From Rariglobus sp041662485 (GTDB lineage Bacteria > Verrucomicrobiota > Verrucomicrobiia > Opitutales > Opitutaceae): a stretch of DNA of 64,000 nt. Shown here piece after piece: positions 1-9,430 of the stretch (positions are counted from its first letter, which is position 1; each line of letters opens with the position of its first letter). Position numbers and translations under genes: made by a program. The stretch is taken from assembly GCA_041662485.1 (NCBI GenBank), contig JBAZSJ010000007.1, forward strand, positions 80,177 through 144,176, in the 5' to 3' direction. The notes below the pieces were generated by a model, which searched no databases, had not been told where the DNA came from, and saw nothing but the letters and a program-made list of their open reading frames with translations.

Positions 1-5
1 CTGTC

Positions 6-27
6 CGCGGGAGCGAGCTTGCCCGCG
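6..27. repeat. Small hairpin, fragment of a REP-like element
   Basis: CGCGGG and CCCGCG arms enclose AGCGAGCTTG. The same GGGAGCGAGCTTG hairpin occurs inside the REP-like element at 57950-58035, so this is probably the right part of a related element cut by the window edge. Confidence 0.35.
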
Positions 28-53
28 AAGCCTCCATCCACACACTCACATCC

Positions 54-287
54 ATGCCGATGACCATCGATCAAATCGTGGAGGAAACCCGTTCGCTGCC
101 TCATGACGTGGTCGTTGATCTGGTGGATCGCATCCTTTTGGCCGCGCATGGCGGGCAGACTCCCGCACATGAACAGGCGTGGTCAACTACGGTGCATCGC
201 CGCATCGCCGAAATCGAAAGCGGCCAGGCCAGGCTTGTCCCGCTGGACGACGCCCTCGCGCAAGCCCGCCAACGCATCGGACGGTGA
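54..287 (+). CDS. Addiction module antitoxin-like protein (77 aa)
   Basis: Small acidic protein of the putative addiction module component family, the usual partner of a RelE/ParE toxin. Its start MxxxIDQIVEETRSLP and its DLVDRIL segment match the protein at 59927-60160 almost residue for residue. The stop codon overlaps the GTG start of the toxin gene (GTGA at 284-287), so translation of the pair is probably coupled. In the family the antitoxin binds and neutralises the toxin and may autorepress the operon; this is inferred. ATG 60 is an alternative start two codons in. Confidence 0.8.
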   Translation: MPMTIDQIVEETRSLPHDVVVDLVDRILLAAHGGQTPAHEQAWSTTVHRRIAEIESGQARLVPLDDALAQARQRIGR

Positions 288-580
288 ACCGGGAAATCCA
301 CGAAGAAGCGCAGGCCGAGTTTTACGAAGCGCTGGATCACTACGCGGGAATAAGCCCTGAATTGGGTTCACGTTTTTACGACGAAATCGAACGCCTCATG
401 CGGGAGGTATGCGCCGCCCCGCAACGTTTCCGCCAATACGATCCGCCCGCCCGCCGACACATCGGCCACGATTTCCCCTACGCGGTCGTTTACCTTGAAC
501 GTCCGGGGCACGTTTGGATTGTCGCGGTGATGCACCTGCACCGGGAGCCGGATTACTGGAAACGGCGGTTGGACCCATGA
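284..580 (+). CDS. RelE/ParE-family toxin (98 aa)
   Basis: Begins VNREIHEEAQAEFYEALDHY, the usual amphipathic N-terminus of RelE/ParE toxins. It ends with the family pattern PYAVVYLERPGHVWIVAVMH, followed by a C-terminal R-P-Y-W motif (REPDYWKRR). I start it at GTG 284 because that overlaps the antitoxin stop by four bases and gives the normal family length of about 98 residues. The longer open frame from 179 lies inside the antitoxin gene and has no family similarity. The target (ribosome-bound mRNA or gyrase) cannot be read from the sequence. Confidence 0.8.
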   Translation: MNREIHEEAQAEFYEALDHYAGISPELGSRFYDEIERLMREVCAAPQRFRQYDPPARRHIGHDFPYAVVYLERPGHVWIVAVMHLHREPDYWKRRLDP

Positions 581-620
581 TGACGGACCTGAACAGAAAA
601 GCGTTACGCATCTCGGATAT

Positions 621-646
621 AAAAAACCGCACCTGTTCCGGTGCGG
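621..646 (-). terminator. Rho-independent terminator, minus strand
   Basis: The stem CCGCACC (627-633) and GGTGCGG (640-646) has a 6-nt loop. Read on the minus strand it runs into six T (621-626). It lies about 90 bases past the end of the deoxyhypusine-synthase-like gene and would stop its transcript. Confidence 0.75.
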
Positions 647-733
647 CTTTGACTTAAAAACAAGGTTCGGACCTCCGCGTTTCTTCGCGCTCTTCGCGTT
701 AAAAAACTCCGGTCGTCCGGCCTGTCCGCCCGC

Positions 734-1780
734 TTACTTGCCCAGCACCCAGCTGAAAATCAGCGGAGCCACGATGGTCGCGTCGCTCTCGACGATGAAC
801 TTCGGGGTCTTCTGTCCGAGCTTGCCCCAGGTGATCTTCTCGTTCGGCACCGCGCCGGAGTAGCTGCCGTAGGAGGTGGTCGAGTCGCTGATCTGCGAGA
901 AGTAGCCCCAGAGCGGCACTTCGCGGCGGCCGAGATCCTGGTGCAGCATCGGCACGACGCAGATCGGGAAGTCGCCGGCGATGCCGCCGCCGATCTGGAA
1001 GAAGCCGATCGAGCCTTCGCCGTTTTTGAGGAGCTTGGCGGTCTTCGTATACCACTCGGCCAGCACGGTCATGTATTCGATGCCGGTGCGCACGGTGTGG
1101 ACGTTCTTGATTTCGCCCGTGATCACGCGGCCGGCAAACATGTTGCCCAGCGTGGCGTCTTCCCAGCCGGGGACGATGATCGGGAGGTTCTTCTCGCAGG
1201 CGGCGAGCATCCACGAGTTCTTCGGGTCGATCTGATACATCTTCTTCAGCTTACCGGAGCGAAGAATCTTATACATGAACTCGTGCGGGAAGAAGCGCTG
1301 GCCGCTCTGGTCGGCGGCGATCCACTCCTCGGCGACGGCCGCCTCGATGCGGCGCATGGCCTCGCCCTCGGGGATGCACGTGTCGGTCACGCGGTTCATG
1401 TGGCGGTCGAGCAGGGCCTGCTCGTCGGCGGCGGTGAGATCGCGGTAGCCGGGGACGCGCTCGTAGTAGTCGTGCGCGACGAGGTTGAAGATGTCTTCCT
1501 CGAGGTTGGCGCCTGTGCAGACGATGGCGTGGACCTTGTCGGCGCGGATCATCTCAGCGAGCGTGAGGCCGAGTTCGGCGGTGGACATGGCGCCGGCGAG
1601 GGTGACGAGCATCTTGCCGCCGGCCTTGAGGTGGTCCTCGTAGCCCTTCGCGGAGTCGAGCAGCGCGGCGGCGTTGAAGTGGCGGTAGTTGTGGGCGATG
1701 AACTGCGAGATCGGGCCTTTTTTGGCGGCGAGCTTGGCGTTGATGTCCTCGGGACGCTTCTGGAGCTTGGCTTTCTTCAT
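734..1780 (-). CDS. Deoxyhypusine synthase-like protein (348 aa)
   Basis: Belongs to the deoxyhypusine synthase fold family. The C-terminal AVPNEKITWGKLG segment aligns with the eukaryotic active-site segment AVSWGKI, so Lys320 would be the lysine that forms the enamine with the aminobutyl group of spermidine. An NAD-binding glycine-rich region (IGFFQIGGGIAGDFP) is also present. Eukaryotic and archaeal enzymes modify eIF5A. Bacteria lack hypusine, and bacterial homologues are thought to act in polyamine metabolism, such as homospermidine-type transfer, so the substrate here is open. I start at ATG 1780 (MKKAKLQKRPED); the in-frame extension to 1846 looks non-coding. A terminator follows at 621-646. 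Confidence 0.85.
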   Translation of the reverse strand: MKKAKLQKRPEDINAKLAAKKGPISQFIAHNYRHFNAAALLDSAKGYEDHLKAGGKMLVTLAGAMSTAELGLTLAEMIRADKVHAIVCTGANLEEDIFNLVAHDYYERVPGYRDLTAADEQALLDRHMNRVTDTCIPEGEAMRRIEAAVAEEWIAADQSGQRFFPHEFMYKILRSGKLKKMYQIDPKNSWMLAACEKNLPIIVPGWEDATLGNMFAGRVITGEIKNVHTVRTGIEYMTVLAEWYTKTAKLLKNGEGSIGFFQIGGGIAGDFPICVVPMLHQDLGRREVPLWGYFSQISDSTTSYGSYSGAVPNEKITWGKLGQKTPKFIVESDATIVAPLIFSWVLGK

Positions 1781-2005
1781 AAAAGTGGGCCCCAGACTTA
1801 CAGCGGCCCCGAAACCCGACGCCACAAAAATCCGGCTGTCGCGCATTCGTAACGCCCCCGACCCACCGCCGGAGGTCGCTTGCCGGCCATTTGTTATCGA
1901 TTTTCACGCCCGAACCGGCCGGATGCCTAGAAATAAACGTCATGTCCCCCATCAGGATGAGGCGTTGACCGAGGGGAGGGCGCCCGCTTTGGTGTCCCGT
2001 TCTCC

Positions 2006-3871
<1,866 letters not shown>

Positions 3872-3872
3872 A

Positions 3873-3897
3873 GTAGACGCGGCGTCCCGCCGCGTTT
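3873..3897. repeat. REP-like hairpin, GTAGACGCGGCG family (half unit)
   Basis: GTAGACGCGGCG followed by its imperfect complement CGCCGCGT, starting one base after the ABC-F stop codon. The same core occurs at 12836-12894, 23407-23465 and 50748-50771. Only the left half is present here. It may act as a transcript 3' end. Confidence 0.7.
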
Positions 3898-3941
3898 CCG
3901 AAAACGGCCTTCCCAGCCTTGGCTCAACCAACCCAAGGCGA

Positions 3942-4934
3942 CTACTTCGCCGGCTCCCCGCGAACGGGCGCGGCCGAACCCCGCACCAGCATCTTGCCCG
4001 GCACGGTGATCACCACCCCCTGCCCCTTGAGATCCAGCGGCTGCGAAAGCAAAAGATCCGCAGCCATGCGCCCCATCAGCTCCCAATCCGGAGCGTAGGT
4101 ATCAATTAAATACGGATAGTCGGTCGGAAGATTATCAAAGCCGACCATGCTGCAGTCCTCGGGCACCCTTACACCGGAGGCCTTCAGTTTAGCATGTAAC
4201 TGATATCCCACACTGTCGCTGGACACGACCACTGCTGTGTAGTGCGCAACCTCGGCTGCCAATGGCAGGTCGTCCGCATCCTCACAAAAACGCATGGCCG
4301 GAGTCAGCCCGTTACGGTGCATGGCCGCAACGTAGCCGTCGGCGCGTTCCTCGAACAACCGCGTGTGAGTATCGACCATGCTGACGAAGAGAATGTCCCG
4401 ATGGCCGAGTCCAATCAGATGCTCGGCGGCCAGACGCATGCCATTTAAGTTGTCCGCCACGATGCGCGGTAGACCCGGATGATCGATAAAGCTGCTCACC
4501 GCGATCGCCGGAATGTTTTTCAAGCGAGCCACGGCGTTCGCCGAATAACGACCAAAGATGAACGCGACATCGATGGTGCCATTCTTGACCGATAACGGCA
4601 TCTCATCGGCAACCGGCGTCTCGATCGTGGTCTCCACCTGTAGCCGCTGACACTCCTTTTGCAGCGCCATAAAAATCGTCCGCTTCACCCCCGAAGCCAG
4701 CGTGTCCTGACGCTCACCGTGCAGGTTTTCATACAAGAAGATGCCAGCGCGCCGCAGCGCGGGACGCTGGGCCGCCTGATGCTTTTTAGATTTCGTATAA
4801 CCAAGTTCATGCGCCTTTTGCAGAACCCGCTGCTTAGTGGCCTCCGCAAGATCAGGGTGATCACGCAATGCACGAGAAACCGTAATGATAGAAAGGTTTA
4901 GGGCATTTGCGATCTGCTGTTGACTTACCGACAT
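3942..4934 (-). CDS. LacI-family transcriptional regulator (330 aa)
   Basis: The N-terminal helix-turn-helix VSQQQIANALNLSIITVSRA and hinge helix are typical of LacI/GalR. A periplasmic-binding-protein-like sensor domain follows (IAVSSFIDHPGLPRIVADN and DCSMVGFDNLP). It is divergent from the pseudopilin and polysaccharide locus that starts at 5081. The 146-bp spacer holds three palindromic copies of a TACCGGTA-type site, including two just before its own ATG, so it probably represses itself and the divergent operon. The inducer is unknown; the neighbours suggest a pectin- or rhamnogalacturonan-derived sugar. Confidence 0.92.
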   Translation of the reverse strand: MSVSQQQIANALNLSIITVSRALRDHPDLAEATKQRVLQKAHELGYTKSKKHQAAQRPALRRAGIFLYENLHGERQDTLASGVKRTIFMALQKECQRLQVETTIETPVADEMPLSVKNGTIDVAFIFGRYSANAVARLKNIPAIAVSSFIDHPGLPRIVADNLNGMRLAAEHLIGLGHRDILFVSMVDTHTRLFEERADGYVAAMHRNGLTPAMRFCEDADDLPLAAEVAHYTAVVVSSDSVGYQLHAKLKASGVRVPEDCSMVGFDNLPTDYPYLIDTYAPDWELMGRMAADLLLSQPLDLKGQGVVITVPGKMLVRGSAAPVRGEPAK

Positions 4935-4939
4935 AGAAC

Positions 4940-4963
4940 TACCGGTAAATAAGACTACCGGTA
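4940..4963. promoter_or_regulatory. Two TACCGGTA operators upstream of lacI-type gene
   Basis: Perfect 8-bp palindromes TACCGGTA at 4940-4947 and 4956-4963, spaced 16 bp start to start, six bases before the LacI start codon. The CG centre is typical of LacI-family operators. Autoregulation is inferred. Confidence 0.6.
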
Positions 4964-5039
4964 ATACAAGTATGAAATCAATACCTAGGTGAAATAAATT
5001 AGATCCGACTTAAATCAGTCACTATTTATTCTTGATTTT

Positions 5040-5066
5040 GCCGGTATCTTATCATTTATTACCGGC
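5040..5066. promoter_or_regulatory. LacI-type operator upstream of pseudopilin gene
   Basis: Inverted repeat GCCGGTA (5040-5046), 13-bp AT-rich spacer, TACCGGC (5060-5066), ending 14 bases before the pseudopilin ATG. It contains the same half site as 4940-4963. A TATCAT stretch (5050-5055) inside the spacer could be a -10 element that the repressor would cover. Confidence 0.6.
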
Positions 5067-5080
5067 ATACCCTTTTGCTC

Positions 5081-5764
5081 ATGAACCCCAAACGCGCATT
5101 CACTTTGGTGGAATTACTGGCCGTCCTCGCAATCGTCGGGATCTTGGCAGTCATCATTATTCCGGTGACTGCCTCCGTGCGCGCCAATGCGAAGACTTCG
5201 ACCTGCGCGTCCAGCCTACGTCAGCTCGGAGTTGCCGGCTTGCTTTACGCACAGGACCACCAAGGACGCTTTTCGACTTCCCGGCTCTACAATCCATCAA
5301 ACCACCCTACAGAGCCCGGAGTGGTTGATTACGTCGTCAGCAACTACAGCAGCTACGCCAATAGCACCAACAAGGTCTACGCAGATAGCATCAACAATAG
5401 TTCGGTTTTCACCTGCCCGTCACTTTCGGACTATGCGTTCAGTTCGGCCCTTCAGGGCCTTCGCCAGACCTATTCCGCATCACTGACGGCGACCAACAAC
5501 ACTGCGGGCGGAACGGTCGCACTGCGTTACGTAAAGGCCGTGGTCAATCCATCGAAAACCGCGTGGATCATGGACGGCGCATGGGAAAGCGGGAGCGGCT
5601 GGTTTGCCTCGGTCATCGGCTACAACCAGCTCACCACCTATCTGCCCAAACTTCAGAATCCGCATGGCGGCAAGGAAAACGTCCTTTTCGTGGACGGGCA
5701 CGTCGCACTCATCACCCCCTCGCAAATGCAGGACGCTACCTCCCCTTTCTGGACCGGACTTTAA
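5081..5764 (+). CDS. Pseudopilin with H-X9-DG domain (227 aa)
   Basis: The type IV prepilin-like signal RAFTLVELLAVLAIVGILA would be cut before Phe by a prepilin peptidase; Ala replaces the common Gly at -1. A hydrophobic helix follows, then a Ser/Asn-rich globular part. Near the C-terminus HGGKENVLFVDG is an exact H-X9-DG motif, the prepilin processing-associated domain common in Verrucomicrobia and Planctomycetes. I start at ATG 5081, giving a short MNPKR leader. As first gene after the LacI operator it may belong to a type II secretion-like device exporting or displaying the polysaccharide enzymes downstream; this role is inferred. Confidence 0.88.
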   Translation: MNPKRAFTLVELLAVLAIVGILAVIIIPVTASVRANAKTSTCASSLRQLGVAGLLYAQDHQGRFSTSRLYNPSNHPTEPGVVDYVVSNYSSYANSTNKVYADSINNSSVFTCPSLSDYAFSSALQGLRQTYSASLTATNNTAGGTVALRYVKAVVNPSKTAWIMDGAWESGSGWFASVIGYNQLTTYLPKLQNPHGGKENVLFVDGHVALITPSQMQDATSPFWTGL

Positions 5765-5782
5765 CCCCAAAAAAAACAAACC

Positions 5783-6646
5783 ATGAAAACCATCCTGGCA
5801 AAAATACTTCTCACGGCGACCCTGCCGCTTTCAGCCTCCCTCGCCTTGGCTACGGACTACGACTTCCAGTCCCAAACGGCGGGTGCCGCCACCACCGGCT
5901 CTGGAATCACGGTGTTCAGAACCTCGCCTGCTCTCGTTAATATAGCCGCCAGCGGGACCACTCCCGTCGATGCCTTTGGCGGCACAGGCAACCAGAGCCT
6001 CTACCTTTCCTCAACCGCTAGTGGGGGCGCCCAGGCTCAGCTTTCTCTATCGTCGACCGCAATAACTAGCGGCACGCTCTCGTTTGATTTGTATGTCGTC
6101 GGAACCGGGACGACTCCGGGGCTGATCGAGATCGATTTGGGCAATCCCAGCTCCGGTTCGTCGAGCTCCCAGCGATCCGCCTCCATTGCAGCCCTGCAGG
6201 TCTGGACCAACGACACCACCACCACTGACAGCTCCCATACCGCAGCAGGCCACTTTTTGGGGTTCATGGGAGGAATTAGCGGAGGAAGCAATTTATACGC
6301 ATTCAATCAAACCGTTCTGATCGGCGCCAAAAACACCATGTCCATCTCGTGGGACGCCACCGCCAATACCTATTCGATCCTGCTCAATGGCGTCACGGTA
6401 ACGCAGGGGACAAGCTCGATTGTCAGCACCTTCGTGCAAACCACCGAGCAAAGCGGAGTGACGGGTGTGCGCTTTACCACATCCAACGCCTCCTCCACCT
6501 CCTATTTTATCGACAACATCACCGTGAGTTCCATCCCCGAGCCATCAACCACCGCAGGACTCGTCGGAGCGGCAGTCGGCATGGTGGCACTTTGCAGACG
6601 GCGCTCGGTCACGAAGCGTCGCCATAACGTCGCCCAACAGGGATGA
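5783..6646 (+). CDS. PEP-CTERM sorting domain protein (287 aa)
   Basis: Secreted protein with a Sec signal (MKTILAKILLTATLPLSASL, then ALA cleavage). The middle is rich in Ser, Thr and Gly with a beta-sandwich look. The C-terminal tripartite signal is IPEPSTTAGLVGAAVGMVAL followed by CRRRS. PEP-CTERM signals are processed by exosortase during export to the cell surface. About 13 extra residues follow the Arg cluster, which is unusual. Residues 90-250 are clearly paralogous to the next gene (shared GTLSFDLYVVGT, PGLIEIDLG, FIDNI). It sits 18 bases after the pseudopilin gene. Carbohydrate binding is a guess from context. Confidence 0.85.
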   Translation: MKTILAKILLTATLPLSASLALATDYDFQSQTAGAATTGSGITVFRTSPALVNIAASGTTPVDAFGGTGNQSLYLSSTASGGAQAQLSLSSTAITSGTLSFDLYVVGTGTTPGLIEIDLGNPSSGSSSSQRSASIAALQVWTNDTTTTDSSHTAAGHFLGFMGGISGGSNLYAFNQTVLIGAKNTMSISWDATANTYSILLNGVTVTQGTSSIVSTFVQTTEQSGVTGVRFTTSNASSTSYFIDNITVSSIPEPSTTAGLVGAAVGMVALCRRRSVTKRRHNVAQQG

Positions 6647-7443
6647 TCATCATGGGCTTGCGCATCATCACCTCGTGCATCCTCATCTTGGCGGCAGCCG
6701 GCCTCTCGCCATCACACGCCGCCCCCTTGGCGACATGGGACTTTGAAACCCAACCGGCCGGGGCCGCTCCATCCGCTCGTGAGATTTGGACGGACTCACC
6801 CACGGAGAATACGGTCATGGTCGCCGACGCGACTACCCAACCCGCAGATCCCTTTGCGAAAAGCCGTAACCGGAGTCTTTACGTGTCCCGGCCGGCGGAA
6901 TCAAAAAAAGCAGCCCAGATTCAGTTTGCACTTCCTGTCGGGAAAACCCCGCTGGCATCCGGCACGGTCTCATTTGATCTGTTTGTGGTGGGAACCGCTG
7001 ACATTCCCGGGTTGATCGAAATCAATCTCGGCATACTGGGGTCAGATAGTGAGCCTCAGCGCGCTCAGTCGATTGCTGCCATTCAAATTTGGACCAACTC
7101 GGAACCCACCAACAGCTCCACGCACAACCCACCCGGTTACCTCCTTTCGTTTTCCGGAGGCATCAGCGGCACTCAAAACCTTTACCCGTTCAACGAACAA
7201 GTCCCAGTCGGGAAAAAAATCACTGTCGGTGTGGCCTGGGATGCCGCCAAAGGAATCTACAGCGTAACTCTGGACGGACGCAAAGTAAGCCGCGACGTCG
7301 ATGATTTCCCTACCAATCAGCTCCCCGCCACCCAAAGCCAGGTCGGCGTAAACAGCATCCGCTTCAAGACCGCCAATACCTCTCCGACGGCATTCTTCAT
7401 CGACAACCTCGTCCTCCAGTCCACTCCCGGCACGACCCGCTGA
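6643..7443 (+). CDS. Secreted paralogue lacking PEP-CTERM anchor (266 aa)
   Basis: Homologous over its whole length to the preceding protein: GTVSFDLFVVGT, PGLIEINLG, SFSGGISG, GYLLSF and FFIDNLVLQS all have counterparts. It has a signal peptide (IITSCILILAAAGLSPSHA) but ends soon after the domain with no PEP motif, membrane helix or Arg cluster, so it should be released rather than sorted. Its ATG overlaps the previous stop as ATGA (6643-6646), which implies translational coupling. ATG 6652 is an alternative start. Function unknown; a concanavalin-like sugar-binding domain is a reasonable guess. Confidence 0.8.
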   Translation: MIIMGLRIITSCILILAAAGLSPSHAAPLATWDFETQPAGAAPSAREIWTDSPTENTVMVADATTQPADPFAKSRNRSLYVSRPAESKKAAQIQFALPVGKTPLASGTVSFDLFVVGTADIPGLIEINLGILGSDSEPQRAQSIAAIQIWTNSEPTNSSTHNPPGYLLSFSGGISGTQNLYPFNEQVPVGKKITVGVAWDAAKGIYSVTLDGRKVSRDVDDFPTNQLPATQSQVGVNSIRFKTANTSPTAFFIDNLVLQSTPGTTR

Positions 7444-7513
7444 GTTCTGACTGAAAATCCCCGTAACCCATGTCCGGCACTCGCCTGGACCGCCACAGGA
7501 TGACGCCACTCGC

Positions 7514-9379
7514 ATGAGTGAGCAATATCCACATCTCATCATGCACCTTTTCTGTTCAAATCTCCTGCGAAACCTGTCCCGTGCCCCCCTGCTCATGCTG
7601 GCGGCAAATCAACGCTTCTTATTGAAGAAATGGATACCAAGCGGGCGCAGGCTCGGAAGGGGATTCATCCTGCTCCCCATTTGCCTGCCCTTGGTCTGCT
7701 CCACGCTCCGCACTTTGGCTGCCCAACCAGAACCTGCTCCGGTAGAATCTTCCGCGCCGTCCTCAGTCGCCACCTTTTCCTGCCTCTCTCTTTATTGGTC
7801 TCCACCGAGTGGAGCATCAGAAAACACCTGTTCGGCAAGTTATCGAGAAAAGGGCTCCTCAGACTGGCACGAGGCGCTGCCGCTTTGGTATGACACACGC
7901 AATCAGGAATACCGGGGCAGCATCGTCTCCCTGAAGCCAGGAACGGCCTACGAGGTGAAACTGCGGCTGGACCAATCCGCCACGGAGACCGTGCTGAAGG
8001 CGGCAACGTGGACTGAAACCGCGCCCATCGCAAAAGTGATCCGCCTTCCCGCCGATACCCGGTCCGCTCCACTCGTCATTTCCGAAGGCGGATCGCCCGA
8101 CNNNNNNNNNNTCCAGTCACATATCGATGTGGCCAACAACGCGCCGAGTTGCGTGGAGATCAACGCTCCTTACGTCATCGTGCGCGGCATTAAACTCTCC
8201 GGGGCGCAAAAAGATGCCATTTACCTGGGCAAGGCGGCCCACGACGTATGGATTGAATCGTGCGACATCAGCGGTTGGGGTCGAATCGCGGCCGATGGCT
8301 GGGGTAAAAATCTCGACTCGGGCATCCGCGCCGATGCGCCCGAAGTCCACCGGATCGTCATCCAAGGCAACCGCATTCACCACCCGCGCTCGAACTCCAA
8401 CGACTGGACTCAGCCCCGAACGATCACCGGCGAAAAACTCTCCGCCCATCCGAACGGCCCCCAAGGAATCATGTTCATCAATTCCAAGGGAAACAACGTG
8501 ATCCGCTTCAATGAAGTGACCAGCGATGAAGCGCATCGTTTTAATGATGGCATCGGCGGCGGCGCGAACTTCAGCACCGAGGGATTCCCCGGCCCCGATT
8601 CGGACGTTTATGGAAATATCGTCCGCAACTCCATTGATGACGCTCTGGAAATCGAAGGAGGCAGTCGCAATGTTCGAATCTGGGGTAACTACCTCGACAC
8701 CACTTTCACCGGTGTCGCCACCGCATCATGCAGCGTTGGTCCTCTCTATGTTTTTCGCAATGTGCTCGGACTCACTCGATCCCACTCCGGGCCTTCCGAC
8801 GGAGCGGATAACACCGGTGCTTTCGGGAAACTGGGCAACAACCGCGGCTTCGGTGACGGGCGGGTTTATTATTTCCATAACACCCTGCTTCAGCCGAAAC
8901 CCAAAGGCGCAACCCGGCCCCTTGGTGCGGCCTGGGCTCTCGCCGACTGGGGCGGTCGCATGACCCAAACCGTCAGCCGCAACAACATCTGGCAAACCGT
9001 GGCCGGACTCGAACAGGTGGTGATCGCCTCCATGGGCAACCACATAAAAAACCCCTTCAGCGTTATCGACCAAAAACATTCCCCCACCAACGACCTTGAC
9101 TACGATTTGCTGAACAACCTGCCCGACGTCGCCTCGAGCAACTATACCCACGCTATCTATGCTCTGCCCGTGTTCGCCGATACCAATCCCAGAGACAGCC
9201 TCAACTTCGGTCTGGCCCCCTCGAGCCCCGGCTTTGATGAAGGAGTGATCATACCCAACTTCAACGACGGCTTCAGCGGCAAGTCACCCGACATCGGTGC
9301 TCAGGAAACGGCATCAGAATCTTTGTTGTTTGGCGTTTCCGCCTACGCTCATGCGGACCACGCCGAGCCAGTGAAGTAA
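7514..9379 (+). CDS. Secreted right-handed beta-helix protein, putative polysaccharide lyase
   Basis: N-terminal hydrophobic export signal (GFILLPICLPLVCSTL), then a fibronectin-III-like region (LKPGTAYEVKLRL). Repeating beta-helix turns follow, such as APYVIVRGIKLSG, HDVWIESCDISGW, HRIVIQGNRIHH and RNVRIWGNYLDT. This is the architecture of pectate-lyase-like and related secreted enzymes. No catalytic residues can be assigned with certainty. Ten N bases (8102-8111) lie between the two domains; the frame stays open only if the gap is really 10 bases (or differs by a multiple of three). ATG codons at 7514, 7541 and 7595 all give export signals, so the start is uncertain. Confidence 0.75.
   Translation: MSEQYPHLIMHLFCSNLLRNLSRAPLLMLAANQRFLLKKWIPSGRRLGRGFILLPICLPLVCSTLRTLAAQPEPAPVESSAPSSVATFSCLSLYWSPPSGASENTCSASYREKGSSDWHEALPLWYDTRNQEYRGSIVSLKPGTAYEVKLRLDQSATETVLKAATWTETAPIAKVIRLPADTRSAPLVISEGGSPDXXXXQSHIDVANNAPSCVEINAPYVIVRGIKLSGAQKDAIYLGKAAHDVWIESCDISGWGRIAADGWGKNLDSGIRADAPEVHRIVIQGNRIHHPRSNSNDWTQPRTITGEKLSAHPNGPQGIMFINSKGNNVIRFNEVTSDEAHRFNDGIGGGANFSTEGFPGPDSDVYGNIVRNSIDDALEIEGGSRNVRIWGNYLDTTFTGVATASCSVGPLYVFRNVLGLTRSHSGPSDGADNTGAFGKLGNNRGFGDGRVYYFHNTLLQPKPKGATRPLGAAWALADWGGRMTQTVSRNNIWQTVAGLEQVVIASMGNHIKNPFSVIDQKHSPTNDLDYDLLNNLPDVASSNYTHAIYALPVFADTNPRDSLNFGLAPSSPGFDEGVIIPNFNDGFSGKSPDIGAQETASESLLFGVSAYAHADHAEPVK
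8102..8111. other. Assembly gap (10 N) inside coding sequence
   Basis: Ten undetermined bases lie within the beta-helix gene, in codons for the junction between the FnIII-like part and the helix. Such short N runs are usually scaffold joins of unknown true length. Confidence 0.95.
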
Positions 9380-9430
9380 CCATGCCCATCACATAGGCTC
9401 TCCTGAACCTCAGCGCCTGGACACGGGGAA

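Noticed and set aside
179..580. 133-residue version of the first toxin
   Set aside because: The first 35 residues lie inside the antitoxin gene and do not resemble RelE/ParE; GTG 284 gives the proper length and a coupled overlap.
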